Made by a program: the position numbers and the translations under genes. A stretch of DNA of 10,035 nt from Ectocarpus siliculosus (lineage: Eukaryota; Sar; Phaeophyceae; Ectocarpales; Ectocarpaceae). Every line of letters starts with the position of its first letter. Position 1 is the first letter of the stretch. Positions 1 to 7,850 of this stretch are shown here, piece by piece. A model generated the notes under the pieces. That model did not search any database. It had not been told where the DNA came from and saw only the letters and a program-made list of their open reading frames with translations. Where the stretch lies: assembly GCA_000310025.1 (NCBI GenBank), contig FN649736.1:2352070-2362104 (forward strand), given 5' to 3'.

Positions 1-19
1 GGGGGGGGGGGGGGGGGGG
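1..19. repeat. G19 homopolymer at the window start
   Basis: Nineteen G then C. The true length may be greater since the window starts inside it. Confidence 0.9.
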
Positions 20-1185
20 CGAGACTACCGCTCTTGTGCAAGTGTTGACTACCTCTTAGGCTACCTCTCTCGTTGATGACCAAATCGTCTGTCGATGATG
101 CGTGTTGCGTGTAGTGTCGTATTGTAGTGTTTTGTCTTCCCCTGGCTGGACAAAGGCGCCCGAAGCAGGGGGCGTACTTCAAGCCTACTGCACGCCCCCG
201 CCCTTCTCACGCTATTGATTTGTTTGCCTGCTTCTCCTTTGATTAGTGTTTCACAAAAGTGGTAGGTTGAGAGGTACGTATGGAGAGGGTCAGAGCAGTT
301 CTCTATAGTCAAAATACAAGATTTATTGTTGCCGTCCGTTCTTCTCTGTTTTTTTTTTTAGTTCGTTTTTTCTTCTCCCCCCTTGGAGAGCTCAGTCCAG
401 CGGTGTACTGCTCGCACATTTGTGTGATTTGAGCAGCACCTGAATTTCATGAGAGTGTTATTCCACACCGTGTCTCAGACATTGTGAAGGCGTTATAGAC
501 ACAGTAGCCCCCGGCTCTTTTTGACCCATCTCTCTCTGTCGTATGTATCGAATTATGCATATACTTCTAAGAGGTGCCGTTTTGCGTGTGCTTGAAAAAG
601 ATTATACGTGCATGTCGTGGGGGTGAATTTTTTTAGTATCTTCCAGTTTCCGTTTTCGCGATTTTGTTTGTGGCGGCAGCGCATTGACCGTCGAAGTCCG
701 GGGGAAGGCCCGTAATTTTGTCGGTGACCGGACGGGGAACCTCCCCCCCCCCCCCGTGAGGTATATCGACAAATATTGAATTGAAAAAACAACAGTAGTG
801 GATTTTGTTGTGCGATGTTCGAAAAAAAATATGGCGATCCAATTGATTGAATTTTGTTCTCGGATAGAGGTAGTTGCACCTGTTTTTTTTGTTGTTATTT
901 TGTAAGAAAGGGGGTGAAGTAAATAATACAATGCGGTAATTTTTGCAAAAAAGAGGGCATGGCGTTGTTGTGGATGGACCGTTTAATATTCAGGATAGGA
1001 AGCGTCGTCCTGCTGCTGCTGGTGTGTGCATGTTGATTTTTGTGATTGGTTTTGAGAAACAAAATGTTTTCTCCTAAAAAAAGTTACATGCAGCCATGAG
1101 TTTCTTTCAAAATCGACCGAAAGATTGCGGAAACCAACGGTGCCTCCACAACAAATCCTCTCCTTTCAAATGAGTTTCTTCCAAG
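20..1185. other. Non-coding stretch
   Basis: T-rich on the plus strand with many short homopolymers. The open frames here are short, mutually overlapping and of low complexity, without domains. No gene is supported. Confidence 0.6.
743..755. repeat. C13 homopolymer
   Basis: Thirteen C in non-coding DNA, flanked by ggaacct and gtgagg. Confidence 0.9.
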
Positions 1186-1385
1186 CAAATAGTTGATCAT
1201 CCTTTTCACACAGGTGATCGAACCAAGTTTCCTTTGAAAACATTGGCCAATCAGAAAACTGCGGGCACCTTGTCCCTCTCTCTCTCAAATAGTTGATCAT
1301 CCTTTTCACACAGGTGATCGAACCAAGTTTCCTTTGAAAACATTGGCCAATCAGAAAACTGCGGGCACCTTGTCCCTCTCTCTCT
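1186..1385. repeat. Perfect 100-bp tandem duplication (two copies)
   Basis: Positions 1186-1285 and 1286-1385 are identical base for base. Each unit starts caaatagttgatcat, contains the palindrome ATTGGCCAAT (1242-1251 and 1342-1351) and ends in a CT-rich block. The absence of any mismatch means a very recent event or an assembly artefact. Confidence 0.95.
1242..1351. promoter_or_regulatory. Paired palindromic CCAAT motifs
   Basis: ATTGGCCAAT presents a CCAAT box on both strands and occurs twice, 100 bp apart. CCAAT boxes bind NF-Y-type factors in many eukaryotes. No TATA box or transcript start is evident, so a promoter role is only a suggestion. Confidence 0.2.
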
Positions 1386-1562
1386 ACCCGAGGTAAACCC
1401 ACAGCAGCAGTGGTCGAAGGGGACGTTTTTTTCGCTTGTTCTGGTATTAGTTTTTGGTGTGTGCGGTGTTGTTGCTGCTGCTGCGCCTCAGCGCGGAGAT
1501 TGATTCGGGGAGGTTCGAACTATCTCAGATGGTGTCACTCCAGTTTTGGGAAGGCTGTTGGC

Positions 1563-1654
1563 ATGATGCCCTCGACGGGCCATTACTACTACCAGTACGC
1601 CTCTTGTGCGAGATTCCCACCGTACACACGAACCTACGAAGCGACGGGGAAAAG
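1563..1654 (+). CDS. Weak candidate first exon
   Basis: ATGATG at 1563 opens a frame reading MMPSTGHYYYQYASCARF and on to a consensus donor, AAAAG|GTAAGG, at 1654/1655. Third positions are mostly G/C. It lies 180 bases after the CCAAT-containing duplication, which would suit a promoter. No downstream exon was found that continues it, and no domain is recognised, so this is only a candidate. Confidence 0.2.
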
Positions 1655-2706
1655 GTAAGGTGCGTTTCAAAATTAGTCTGATCACCGGGCAGACCGAGCA
1701 GTGTTTTTGATTCTATGAACCGCTCCTCGCACATGGGAAAATATGTGCCGTCTAGAGTCCAGTTGCCAAGACTAGATCGGGCTGAGCTTCAAAGTTCCCT
1801 CCAGGTGGGGGGAACGCAGAATCTCTTGCAGAAAGTCCGCAGGGCTCCTTGCTTGCGTAGGCCCCACATTGTTGCTGAATATCGGTGATACACAGACAAG
1901 GTCCTTCGTAAACAGAAGCAAGATCACCGTGCTTCAAAAATGCTGTTTTGCTTGTTGAGGAACGGTTGGATTGGATCAAGAAATCTCCCTTACGAAGGGG
2001 ACGGAACCAACCGTCCTTGGGCGTATCTACAGTAGTACAGCTCCTACAACGAAGGAAGGCTTAAGCCTAACTTTAGTGAGAGATCGTCCAAGATACACAT
2101 CTATCTCTCTGAAGAAACTGCTTGCTTGCCTTGTTGCACCTCCGTGAACCACCCCCCTTCCAATACCACGTGCTACCTAACTCTTGACATGGGATGCGGC
2201 TAATCGTAACCAGCCGAACAGACAACAAGCCCCGAGAACCCAAGGGACAACCAACAACAAGATGATCCACGCACCAACGCACTCCGGGCGACCAATGCAT
2301 CCAGATTTTCTGTGAGACCGACGATAATACTACTCAATCAAAAGGTCGTATCAAACAGGGCAAAATGAGCCAGTAACCTACAGGTGGCAGCAGCATCGGC
2401 ACCAAACAAACTACACGGGGGGCCGGCCAGAAACAAAAAACATAGAACGAATCACGCGGTAGCCAGAAAAAACACAAAAAAGTACAAGGACAACGACTGA
2501 CTCCGGCGACAGCAAGTAAAACCCACGGAGCGAGAAAACGAACACCGATCGAAAAAACAAAGACGGGGCGTCCCACGCTCCGCACACACGTGCGCCCTCT
2601 TCTTGCGCCCCCCCCAAAAGCTACAAGCCTCAAAAAGTCTCGAGTGACATCTGTGACTACGGTCCGTCCTGGCACCACCACCACCGTGTGTACATGAAGC
2701 GGGAGA
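1655..2706. other. Stretch without a supported gene
   Basis: A plus-strand frame at 1715-1888 (57 residues, containing LPRLDRAELQSSLQ) and a minus-strand frame at 1752-1979 overlap in antisense. Both have a normal-looking composition, but neither has a recognisable domain or clear splice partners. The remainder, 1980-2706, shows nothing. Confidence 0.5.
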
Positions 2707-2720
2707 GGGGGGGGGGGGGG
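2707..2720. repeat. G14 homopolymer before repeat copy A
   Basis: Fourteen G directly upstream of the 86-bp repeat. Further G runs follow it at 2814-2820 and 2822-2829. Confidence 0.9.
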
Positions 2721-2806
2721 TGTACACATAGTCGTGCATGCCGTAGTCGTTAGACCATTGACCTCGCATCCCTACAAAGCCGGGACGGAGCACGCCGGGT
2801 TCTCAC
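2721..2806 (+). repeat. Dispersed 86-bp repeat, copy A (tRNA-like motifs)
   Basis: Matches 5743-5828 at 81 of 86 positions by eye, with no gap. Both copies follow a run of G. The strand shown reads CCGTAGTCGTTAGACCATTG, like the D-arm/A-box region of a tRNA, and about 36 bases later CCGGGTTCTCACCGG, like a degenerate B box. That spacing suits an RNA polymerase III internal promoter. A tRNA-derived SINE head is the likeliest reading. Confidence 0.8.
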
Positions 2807-2829
2807 CGGACCAGGGGGGGAGGGGGGGG

Positions 2830-3643
2830 TATGGAACTAGACACAGCAGGTGCAACACTTTCAGAGCCCACAACAACAATTTTTCACGATCTCTTTCCGT
2901 TTGCTCTCTTGGCAACACTCCCTTCCTTTGCCAGCAAAACACTGCCGCCGTGCTCCCCTATTTCAAGGAACGGGGATGGTGGCGGTGTTATGTTTCCGCC
3001 GCTCGCTGCACACGCTCTGTTGCTAGCAGGGCTCTAACGACGCCCTTTCTCTCTCCCCACTCGAGTCTGGCCGAAAAGGCGCCTAGCTTCTACACATTTC
3101 ACACACACACACACCTCGTACCTCTTACCGCCCTTGACTGTCTTTCCCACCCAAACAATTGCTGTTTCTGACGGACTCTCAAGGAGTAAACTTCTTCCAG
3201 CGAACAACACAGATCCTTCTCGTAACCCCACCCAGGACACGGAACACCACAAGAGATCAGGTACCACCGCCGCCGCCCTCGACAAAAAATACAACCGCAT
3301 TCACGGTCGACGAGAGAAAGGGAGGGCTGAACCAATCTCGCGATAGAAACCAAAGGCAAGAACCGCAGGGGGAAAGGCGGGGTGACAAAAAAAAAAAAAA
3401 AATGAACAAAAAGCTTCTGTGTGACCTTCCTCTTGTTGTGTGACTCCGGCATACACGCCGAAACGCCTGCAACCGGCGCCAGAATACAGTAGATGGGACC
3501 AACACACACACACACGCGGCACAACAAAGGCTTCTCCACGTGGCAGCCGGCATCCTCGAGGGGCAAAACAGGTATACAGGTATCTGTCCAGCAGTTTCTC
3601 GAACTGGGAATGAAATATCTGTCAACGCGCCTTCTCACTCTCA
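2830..3643. other. Non-coding stretch with simple repeats
   Basis: Frames on both strands are open here because of low-complexity sequence (phenylalanine runs opposite lysine runs, threonine-histidine runs from CA tracts). No domain or splice-consistent exon is visible. Confidence 0.55.
3387..3402. repeat. A16 run, with CA microsatellites either side
   Basis: Sixteen A at 3387-3402. Short (CA)n tracts lie at 3100-3115 and 3502-3515. All are in non-coding DNA. Confidence 0.9.
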
Positions 3644-3674
3644 TTTGCCTTATTTCCGCGCGAGATAAGGCAAA
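3644..3674. other. Strong hairpin, 10-bp perfect stem
   Basis: TTTGCCTTAT at 3644-3653 pairs exactly with ATAAGGCAAA at 3665-3674 around an 11-base loop containing CGCGCG. It lies about 250 bases past the DM13 gene stop. It may belong to that gene's 3' end or be a remnant of a small inverted-repeat element. Confidence 0.7.
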
Positions 3675-3890
3675 CCAAAAAACCGATTTTGAGCCTCGTC
3701 CCTAAGCCCCCGCATTATTGCCAGAATTGACGGTGCTCTTCCAATGCCGTCGGCAAAAATAACGGAGTTCCGCCCACCCCCCCACCCCTTCTAGGGCGTA
3801 CAGCCTACTCCGGAGGAACAACAGGGGATCGGACGGCACAGCATGTTTGTACGCGATACAGCAGCAGCAGTCCCTAGCATTATTCTATCG

Positions 3891-3907
3891 CCCCCCCCCC
3901 CCCCCCC
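3891..3907. repeat. C17 homopolymer just after the DM13 gene stop
   Basis: Seventeen C in a row on the plus strand (G17 on the coding strand), starting 17 bases past the stop codon, so likely within the 3' untranslated region. Confidence 0.9.
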
Positions 3908-3923
3908 AAATAAAAAAACATCA

Positions 3924-3998
3924 TCATGCCACATCCTCGAACAGCCCGCTTCCAAAGAAGACACTGAACTGGTCGCACCAAACGACTGCCGCCGCGTA
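3924..3998 (-). CDS. Exon 4 (terminal) of the tandem DM13 gene
   Basis: A short exon of 24 codons plus TGA, starting YAAAVVWCDQFSVFFG and ending GLFEDVA. It was located by looking for the W-C strand that unit 2 still lacked after exon 3. The acceptor (ctcacggacgcag) follows a long C/T tract, and phase 0 matches exon 3. The pattern V-V-W-C-x-x-F-S-V is the typical last strand of DM13. A 17-base C run (G on the coding strand) begins 17 bases downstream of the stop. Confidence 0.75.
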   Translation of the reverse strand, partial: YAAAVVWCDQFSVFFGSGLFEDVA

Positions 3999-4533
3999 CT
4001 GCGTCCGTGAGCGAGAAGTGCAGCAGTAGGCGGGCGTAAGCAGGGACAGAGCAAGGAAGGAGGGACAGAGCAAGGAAGGAGGGGCACGGCACCGAGCACG
4101 GGATGAGGGAGCGGGGGGAAAGGGGAGGCAAGTACGGCGGTGGCGCACGTACGTGAGCAAGAGCGAAAGTCAAAGAAACGAAAACACGCACGTGGAGCAG
4201 CAAAAAAAGGATCGTTCTTTATGCCAAAACACGGTAAGAATCGTCTTTTGTTGCTACATCATCACTGTCCGTCCTCATTACCATCACCCAAGCTACTGCT
4301 GTATGCAGAGTCTCCCGGGGACAAGTGTCTACTGTGAAAGTGCAAACGCAAACCGTCGTGACCGGATGCAGTCGACAGCCGAACGACGGCAGCTGACGCT
4401 GTCGTTGTCGCCTACTACTCCATGATGCAGATGCAGTTGTTGCCGCGTGGAACTTGTGCTACCATCTGAATTACGCTGAAATTCTCTGTTTGTCTGTCTG
4501 TCTGTCTGCCTGTCTGTCTGTCTGCCTGCCTGT

Positions 4534-4566
<33 letters not shown>

Positions 4567-6913
4567 TGTCTGCCTGTCTGCCGGTCTCTCCTTTTCTCAC
4601 ATCTTCCGGAGAAATGAAGCCTTCCGGAACGGCATCCGTGAAGTTCCCCGTGAAGGAGAACGTCCCGCGTTCCGTGCCGTCCAGCTCGACCCTGAGAGAC
4701 CCCTCCGAGTCCACGTCTTCAGGGTCGTCGAAGTCGGCCGTCAGGTACAGGAATACGTCCGGGCCCGACGATACCTCGATGTCCTGGAACCTGAGGTATA
4801 CACCGGCGGTTCAATAGCGAAAGAAGAGGTTCATTGTATGTTGGTTTCCATCAATGTACGAGGAGGAGAATGTCGAAGGAAAGACGGCAACAACATGTAT
4901 ATGTAGGTCACCGCGGATGGATTATGTTCGTTTCTGATCGCTGCGAGAAGAGGGGGGGGGGCAATCGTCAACGTTGACATTTGTTGATTCATCTTGAGAA
5001 AAAAATAAAAACGAATGCTTACTCACACAAGAACACGCAACTACACATACCCGCTGGCACTGACGTCGTTTCATTGGTCGGTCGGTTAGCGTGGTCGATG
5101 CTAATAATAATTAAAAAAAAAACACACACACATGCAAAACCGAACGCTCACGCGAAAACACACACACACACACACCGAACTAAGACTGACATCGTCTTTT
5201 CATTGGTCAGCCGGTTAGCGCGGTCGATGCCAATAATAATAAAAAAAACACACACACACACACACACGTACAGTTTTCTTCTGTTATTGCTACGGTATCT
5301 GTCCTTAGAGTATCGTAGACTCTCCCATGACGCTTGGTAACAGGATCCCAGATCGTGGCCATAAAGAAACATTTTGTGTTTTCCACCGCACTGAGACTGA
5401 CGTATTTTCATTGGTCAGCCGGTTAGCGCGGTCAATGCTAATTAGTAAGAAAGACACACATACCTCAAGGAGTACGTGGTGACCAACGCGTCGTCGACGA
5501 TGGAGCCCGACCCGATGATCTGCACCATCCCCTCGACCGTGTAGCTGGACGTCCCCGACATGACCGCCTCCCGCAGCAGAAGCGGCCCGCCGTCCCCCAC
5601 GGTGGTGGGCGTGACGAGGTCCACGGCGTCGCCGAGCTGCGCCCCTCCGCACCACAGGGCGACCTTTTTCGTCGTTGGTTTGATTCGTTTCGTTTGTTTG
5701 TTTTTTCGGGCGAATTTTGCAATGAATGGTATGGGAGGGGGGTGTACTCATAGTCATGCATGCCGTAGTCGTTAGATCATTGGCCTCGCATCCCTACAAA
5801 GCCAGGACGGAGCACGCCGGGTTCTCACAAGCGCGAAGCACCGTGAGGTATTCGGCATGGGAGAGAAAAAAAGTGTAGTGTACGTAGTTTGTATCAAACA
5901 ACTTTTGAACATGCCGGAGACAAGGGAAACCCCCCGCTTGTCGTAGCAACGCAGTAGGGACGAGGCACGATGAGGTTCCGTGTGCCACGGAGAGGCGCCA
6001 GCAGGGGGGCCCTCGTTCGCTACGCGCGTGCTCGGAAGTCTAACGTTGCCCTTTTGTCGAGGCACTATTATTTTCGACACGTGGCAGTAACCTTCGCAGG
6101 TTTTCGAATTAAGCAAACATGTTGGACAATCAACACCGACACCGGCAACAGGCTCGGCGCTCTTGACTCTTCACGTCAGGCTCTGGAACACCTTTACACA
6201 CCATCCCACTTTAGATGCCTGGGAGCAACACAACCATCCTGGTATCGAACACGCTCCACTAATCAACCAACACTACCGCTTCGCGCCCCCTGCCGCTGCA
6301 AGAAAACAAAGAAATGTCTGTTACGTGCAGAACACTCGGTTTGCCGTTGCTTATTTCGGGTACGGGAAATGGTTCTACATGTACGTACGCATGTTTTTTT
6401 CCCCATCGGTAAGGTTTGAAGCCTAGATTACAATTTTAGACACAGCGCTCTCACCTGGTCGAAAAGCTCTGCCTCGAAATCCTCATCGAGAGGCTCCGTG
6501 AAATCCAACTCCACGGCACTCGCTGTGTCGGCCGTCAAAGGCACCACGACGACACCGCTAGTCGTGCCGGACGTGAACCCGGCTTCCTGCAGCCGGATCT
6601 CGGCATCGTCACAGGCGTCGTTGATGACGAAGTCGTTGAGAGCGAGAAAGGAGCTGTTGTCCGCGGCGACACTAAGCAAGGAAACGGTGCCCGAAACCTC
6701 GCTGGAGGAGAGAGTCGCCGTCTTCAGGATGGACAGTTCCTCGGCGGTCGTGGGGCCAGATTCTGTCCTCTCCTGCGTCTCGATGTCGTCGGGGCTACGG
6801 AGAAGCAGAACAACCAGCACGATCACCCCGGCAATGATGGCTAACACCGTGGGCACAGCGCAGCACAGGACCCGTTTCCGAGGGTAACCGCAGCACGTCT
6901 TACTGCCCTCCAT
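3924..6913 (-). CDS. Membrane-anchored tandem DM13-domain protein, four exons, 307 aa
   Basis: Seen: joining 6913-6455, 5663-5464, 4790-4601 and 3998-3924 gives one 307-residue protein, with GT-AG introns and matching phases (0, 2, 0). The ATG at 6913 is the first after an in-frame TAA upstream. Residues 1-15 are short and basic/cysteine-bearing; 16-38 form one hydrophobic helix, a likely signal anchor; 39-62 are an acidic linker. Two similar units follow. Unit 1 (about 62-170) has LALNDFVI and ends in FDQVALWC (C158). Unit 2 (about 182-307) has LRFQDIEVSSGPDVFLYL and ends in AAAVVWCDQFSVFFG (C291). Known: a beta strand with D-F, a GPD motif and a late V-V-x-W-C followed by F are DM13 hallmarks; DM13 is proposed to act in redox or electron transfer. 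Inferred: type II membrane protein with both domains outside the cytoplasm. The domain call rests on pattern recognition, without a profile search. Substrate and partner are unknown. Confidence 0.75.
4043..4080. repeat. 19-bp tandem duplication in the intron 3 pyrimidine tract
   Basis: gggacagagcaaggaagga occurs at 4043-4061 and again at 4062-4080 without mismatch. On the gene's strand it is TCCTTCCTTGCTCTGTCCC twice, which lies 45 to 82 bases before the exon 4 acceptor. Confidence 0.9.
4489..4582. repeat. (CTGT/CTGC)n tetranucleotide microsatellite
   Basis: About 23 four-base units mixing TGTC and TGCC, without stop codons on the coding strand of the DM13 gene (units read as Gly/Arg/Gln/Ala/Asp/Thr). 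It sits in intron 3. Confidence 0.95.
4601..4790 (-). CDS. Exon 3 of the tandem DM13 gene
   Basis: Its first base completes Arg220 (AG|G), giving YSLRFQDIEVSSGPDVFLYL across the junction, a continuous DM13-like strand. The exon runs on through an acidic loop (DDPEDVDSEG) and FSFTGNFTDAVPEGFISPED to residue 283. The acceptor is CCTCAG with a modest pyrimidine tract upstream. The donor is GAT|GTGAGA, phase 0. Reading past the donor stays open through the tetranucleotide tract to a stop at 4415. Confidence 0.75.
5059..5132 (+). repeat. Intron-2 repeat family, copy 1
   Basis: Contains the core tttcattggtcggtcggttagcgtggtcgatgctaat (given here as its start and end: tttcattggtc ... gatgctaat), then AAT units, an A run and CACACA. 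It is the most diverged copy, with changes in the GGTCAGCCGG stretch. Confidence 0.8.
5185..5267 (+). repeat. Intron-2 repeat family, copy 2
   Basis: Reads actgacatcgtc, ttttcattggtcagccgg, ttagcgcggtcgatgccaat, then AAT units, an A8 run and a long CA tract. It shares with copy 3 an extra upstream block (accgaactaag at 5174; accgcactgag at 5385), so the unit is longer than the core. Confidence 0.85.
5396..5460 (+). repeat. Intron-2 repeat family, copy 3, next to the exon 2 donor
   Basis: Reads actgacgta, ttttcattggtcagccgg, ttagcgcggtcaatgctaat and then a degraded A/CA tail ending at the splice donor of exon 2. On the coding strand the intron therefore begins GTATGTGTGTC, the complement of the repeat's CA tail. 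Confidence 0.85.
5464..5663 (-). CDS. Exon 2 of the tandem DM13 gene
   Basis: Encodes residues 154-219 and two bases of codon 220. The acceptor gaaaaag gives VALWCGGAQLGDAV, which completes the V-x-x-W-C strand of unit 1. A second in-phase acceptor 27 bases further in would remove exactly those nine residues, so the upstream one is preferred even though it lacks a good pyrimidine tract. The second half starts unit 2 (LREAVMSG, then YTVEGMVQIIGSG). The donor is GAG|GTATGT and it lies directly against an intronic repeat. Confidence 0.75.
5664..6454 (-). other. Intron 1 of the tandem DM13 gene (791 bp)
   Basis: Bounded by GTGAGA and AAAAG. It contains the second copy of the 86-bp dispersed repeat (5743-5828). 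An open stretch of 149 codons on the plus strand (5970-6419) lies wholly inside it; this has no recognisable domain and looks like chance. The 3' end is A-rich on the coding strand instead of pyrimidine-rich, so the acceptor is weak by context. Confidence 0.65.
5743..5828 (+). repeat. Dispersed 86-bp repeat, copy B (inside intron 1)
   Basis: Same element and orientation as 2721-2806, antisense to the DM13 gene that hosts it. The homology starts after a G6 run and stops sharply after gttctcac, where the two copies diverge. No target-site duplication is obvious. Confidence 0.8.
6455..6913 (-). CDS. Exon 1 of the tandem DM13 gene
   Basis: Encodes residues 1-153: the N-terminus, the membrane helix, the acidic linker and most of DM13-like unit 1. 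It ends in CAG followed by the donor GTGAGA, a good consensus, leaving phase 0. Reading on past the donor gives only eight more codons before a stop, which supports splicing here. Unit 1 has D-A-C-D-D (C101) at the place where unit 2 has S-S-G-P-D. Confidence 0.8.
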
Positions 6914-7850
6914 CGCTTGATCAACAAACGCGCCTTACTACTCTCTCCACTCTCCCTCCTCTTTCACCCTACGTAGTGTTGCGCAACGCTGACCGTAAAG
7001 AACACACGTAAAGGTCACGTAGCAGGCTGCTAATATGCTCAGGGTAGAGCCTTTTCTACGTATTGAAGCTGGAGAAGAGGCAGTGGGTTAGCTTTCTCTG
7101 GGGTGTGGGAGAGGAGTGGTAGTCTAGTGTGCTGAGGGAAGGTGTCGAGGACGGTCGTGGCGGTGGTGGGAGGCAGCACAGCTGCATGGGACGGACATGA
7201 ACATCGCCCCGATGAACCGATTACACCGAACACCAAAACTCACCGAAATCCAACGGACACCAGAACTGGTCTGGCGCCGGTGAACCTCTCCCCGTCGTGC
7301 CGAACGGGCATTTGGACGAAGATTCTTTTTTTTCTTCTCGAAACCTGAACTGCTGTATGCTATCATGCTGTGCGTGGAAGTCTGGACGAGATGGATTCGT
7401 TGCGTTAGATATGCCTACACCCACTGAAAGACTAGGTGATACCACAGCAGTGTAGTCGCATGTATTGAAAAGTCCTTGCCGTGAGTGGGGAAAGCCTGAT
7501 GGATACTGGATACTGGCGTGCTTTCCGAAAAAAAAGAAAAAAGGAGATTATCATTACACATTCCGAGACTTCCGAGCCAGTGGAGCAAGTCACTCACGAT
7601 AACGGCTGCCCCGGGACCCGCACATACACAGAGCCGTCGCCAAAAGAGAGCTTGCTTGAGCACAACCTCGAATCCCCAACACAAACAACCGAGACTGACT
7701 GCCAGGTAGCCTACCAGACAGGTATAGATCAGAGGGGGAAAGAGAGGAGACAAGCAAGGAAGACAGCTGCGTGAAGATCTCCCTGAAAATCTTTGTTGAA
7801 CATCATCGCAAATCTTCGGCTGGGATATCTTCCCGTGGTCCATCTACTGA
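6914..7850. other. Upstream region of the DM13 gene; no secure gene
   Basis: Should hold the 5' untranslated region and promoter of the minus-strand gene. No clear TATA or CCAAT element is seen near 6914-7050. A plus-strand frame with ATG at 7499 (91 residues, hydrophilic, KKRKK near the start) is possible but unsupported. Confidence 0.5.

Larger units (their letters stand above)
3999..4600 (-). other. Intron 3 of the tandem DM13 gene (602 bp)
   Basis: Bounded by GTGAGA and GCAG. Near its 5' end is a (CTGT/CTGC)n tetranucleotide tract (4489-4582). Near its 3' end is a duplicated 19-bp purine block, pyrimidine on the coding strand (4043-4080), which serves as part of the acceptor's pyrimidine tract. 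Confidence 0.65.
4791..5463 (-). other. Intron 2 of the tandem DM13 gene (673 bp)
   Basis: Bounded by GTATGT and CTCAG. About a third of it is made of three copies of one short repeat (5059-5132, 5185-5267, 5396-5460), separated by CA-rich spacers. A G10 run lies at 4952-4961. No coding signal is seen on either strand. Confidence 0.65.

Noticed and set aside
2721-2806. A functional tRNA gene
   Set aside because: The D-arm and B-box-like motifs are degenerate, and no proper acceptor stem or anticodon arm can be folded; a tRNA-derived repeat fits better.
2734-3171. 145-codon open frame on the plus strand
   Set aside because: It starts inside the 86-bp repeat and runs through G runs and a CA microsatellite; low complexity with no domain.
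3099-3644. 181-codon open frame on the minus strand
   Set aside because: Openness comes from the A16 and CA tracts (phenylalanine and valine-cysteine runs). No domain and no start context.
4415-4483. Alternative last exon of the DM13 gene (NFSVIQMVAQV and on)
   Set aside because: In phase, but its acceptor has no pyrimidine tract and it lacks the W-C-x-x-F strand. The exon at 3998-3924 supplies that strand with a good acceptor.
4489-4582. CRISPR-like or protein-coding repeat array
   Set aside because: Four-base units without spacers: a plain microsatellite inside an intron.
5970-6419. 149-codon open frame on the plus strand
   Set aside because: It lies inside intron 1 of the well-supported DM13 gene, has no domain and has ordinary non-coding codon use.
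7415-7843. 142-codon hydrophobic frame on the minus strand
   Set aside because: It looks membrane-like only because the opposite strand is A-rich and hydrophilic; no family pattern.
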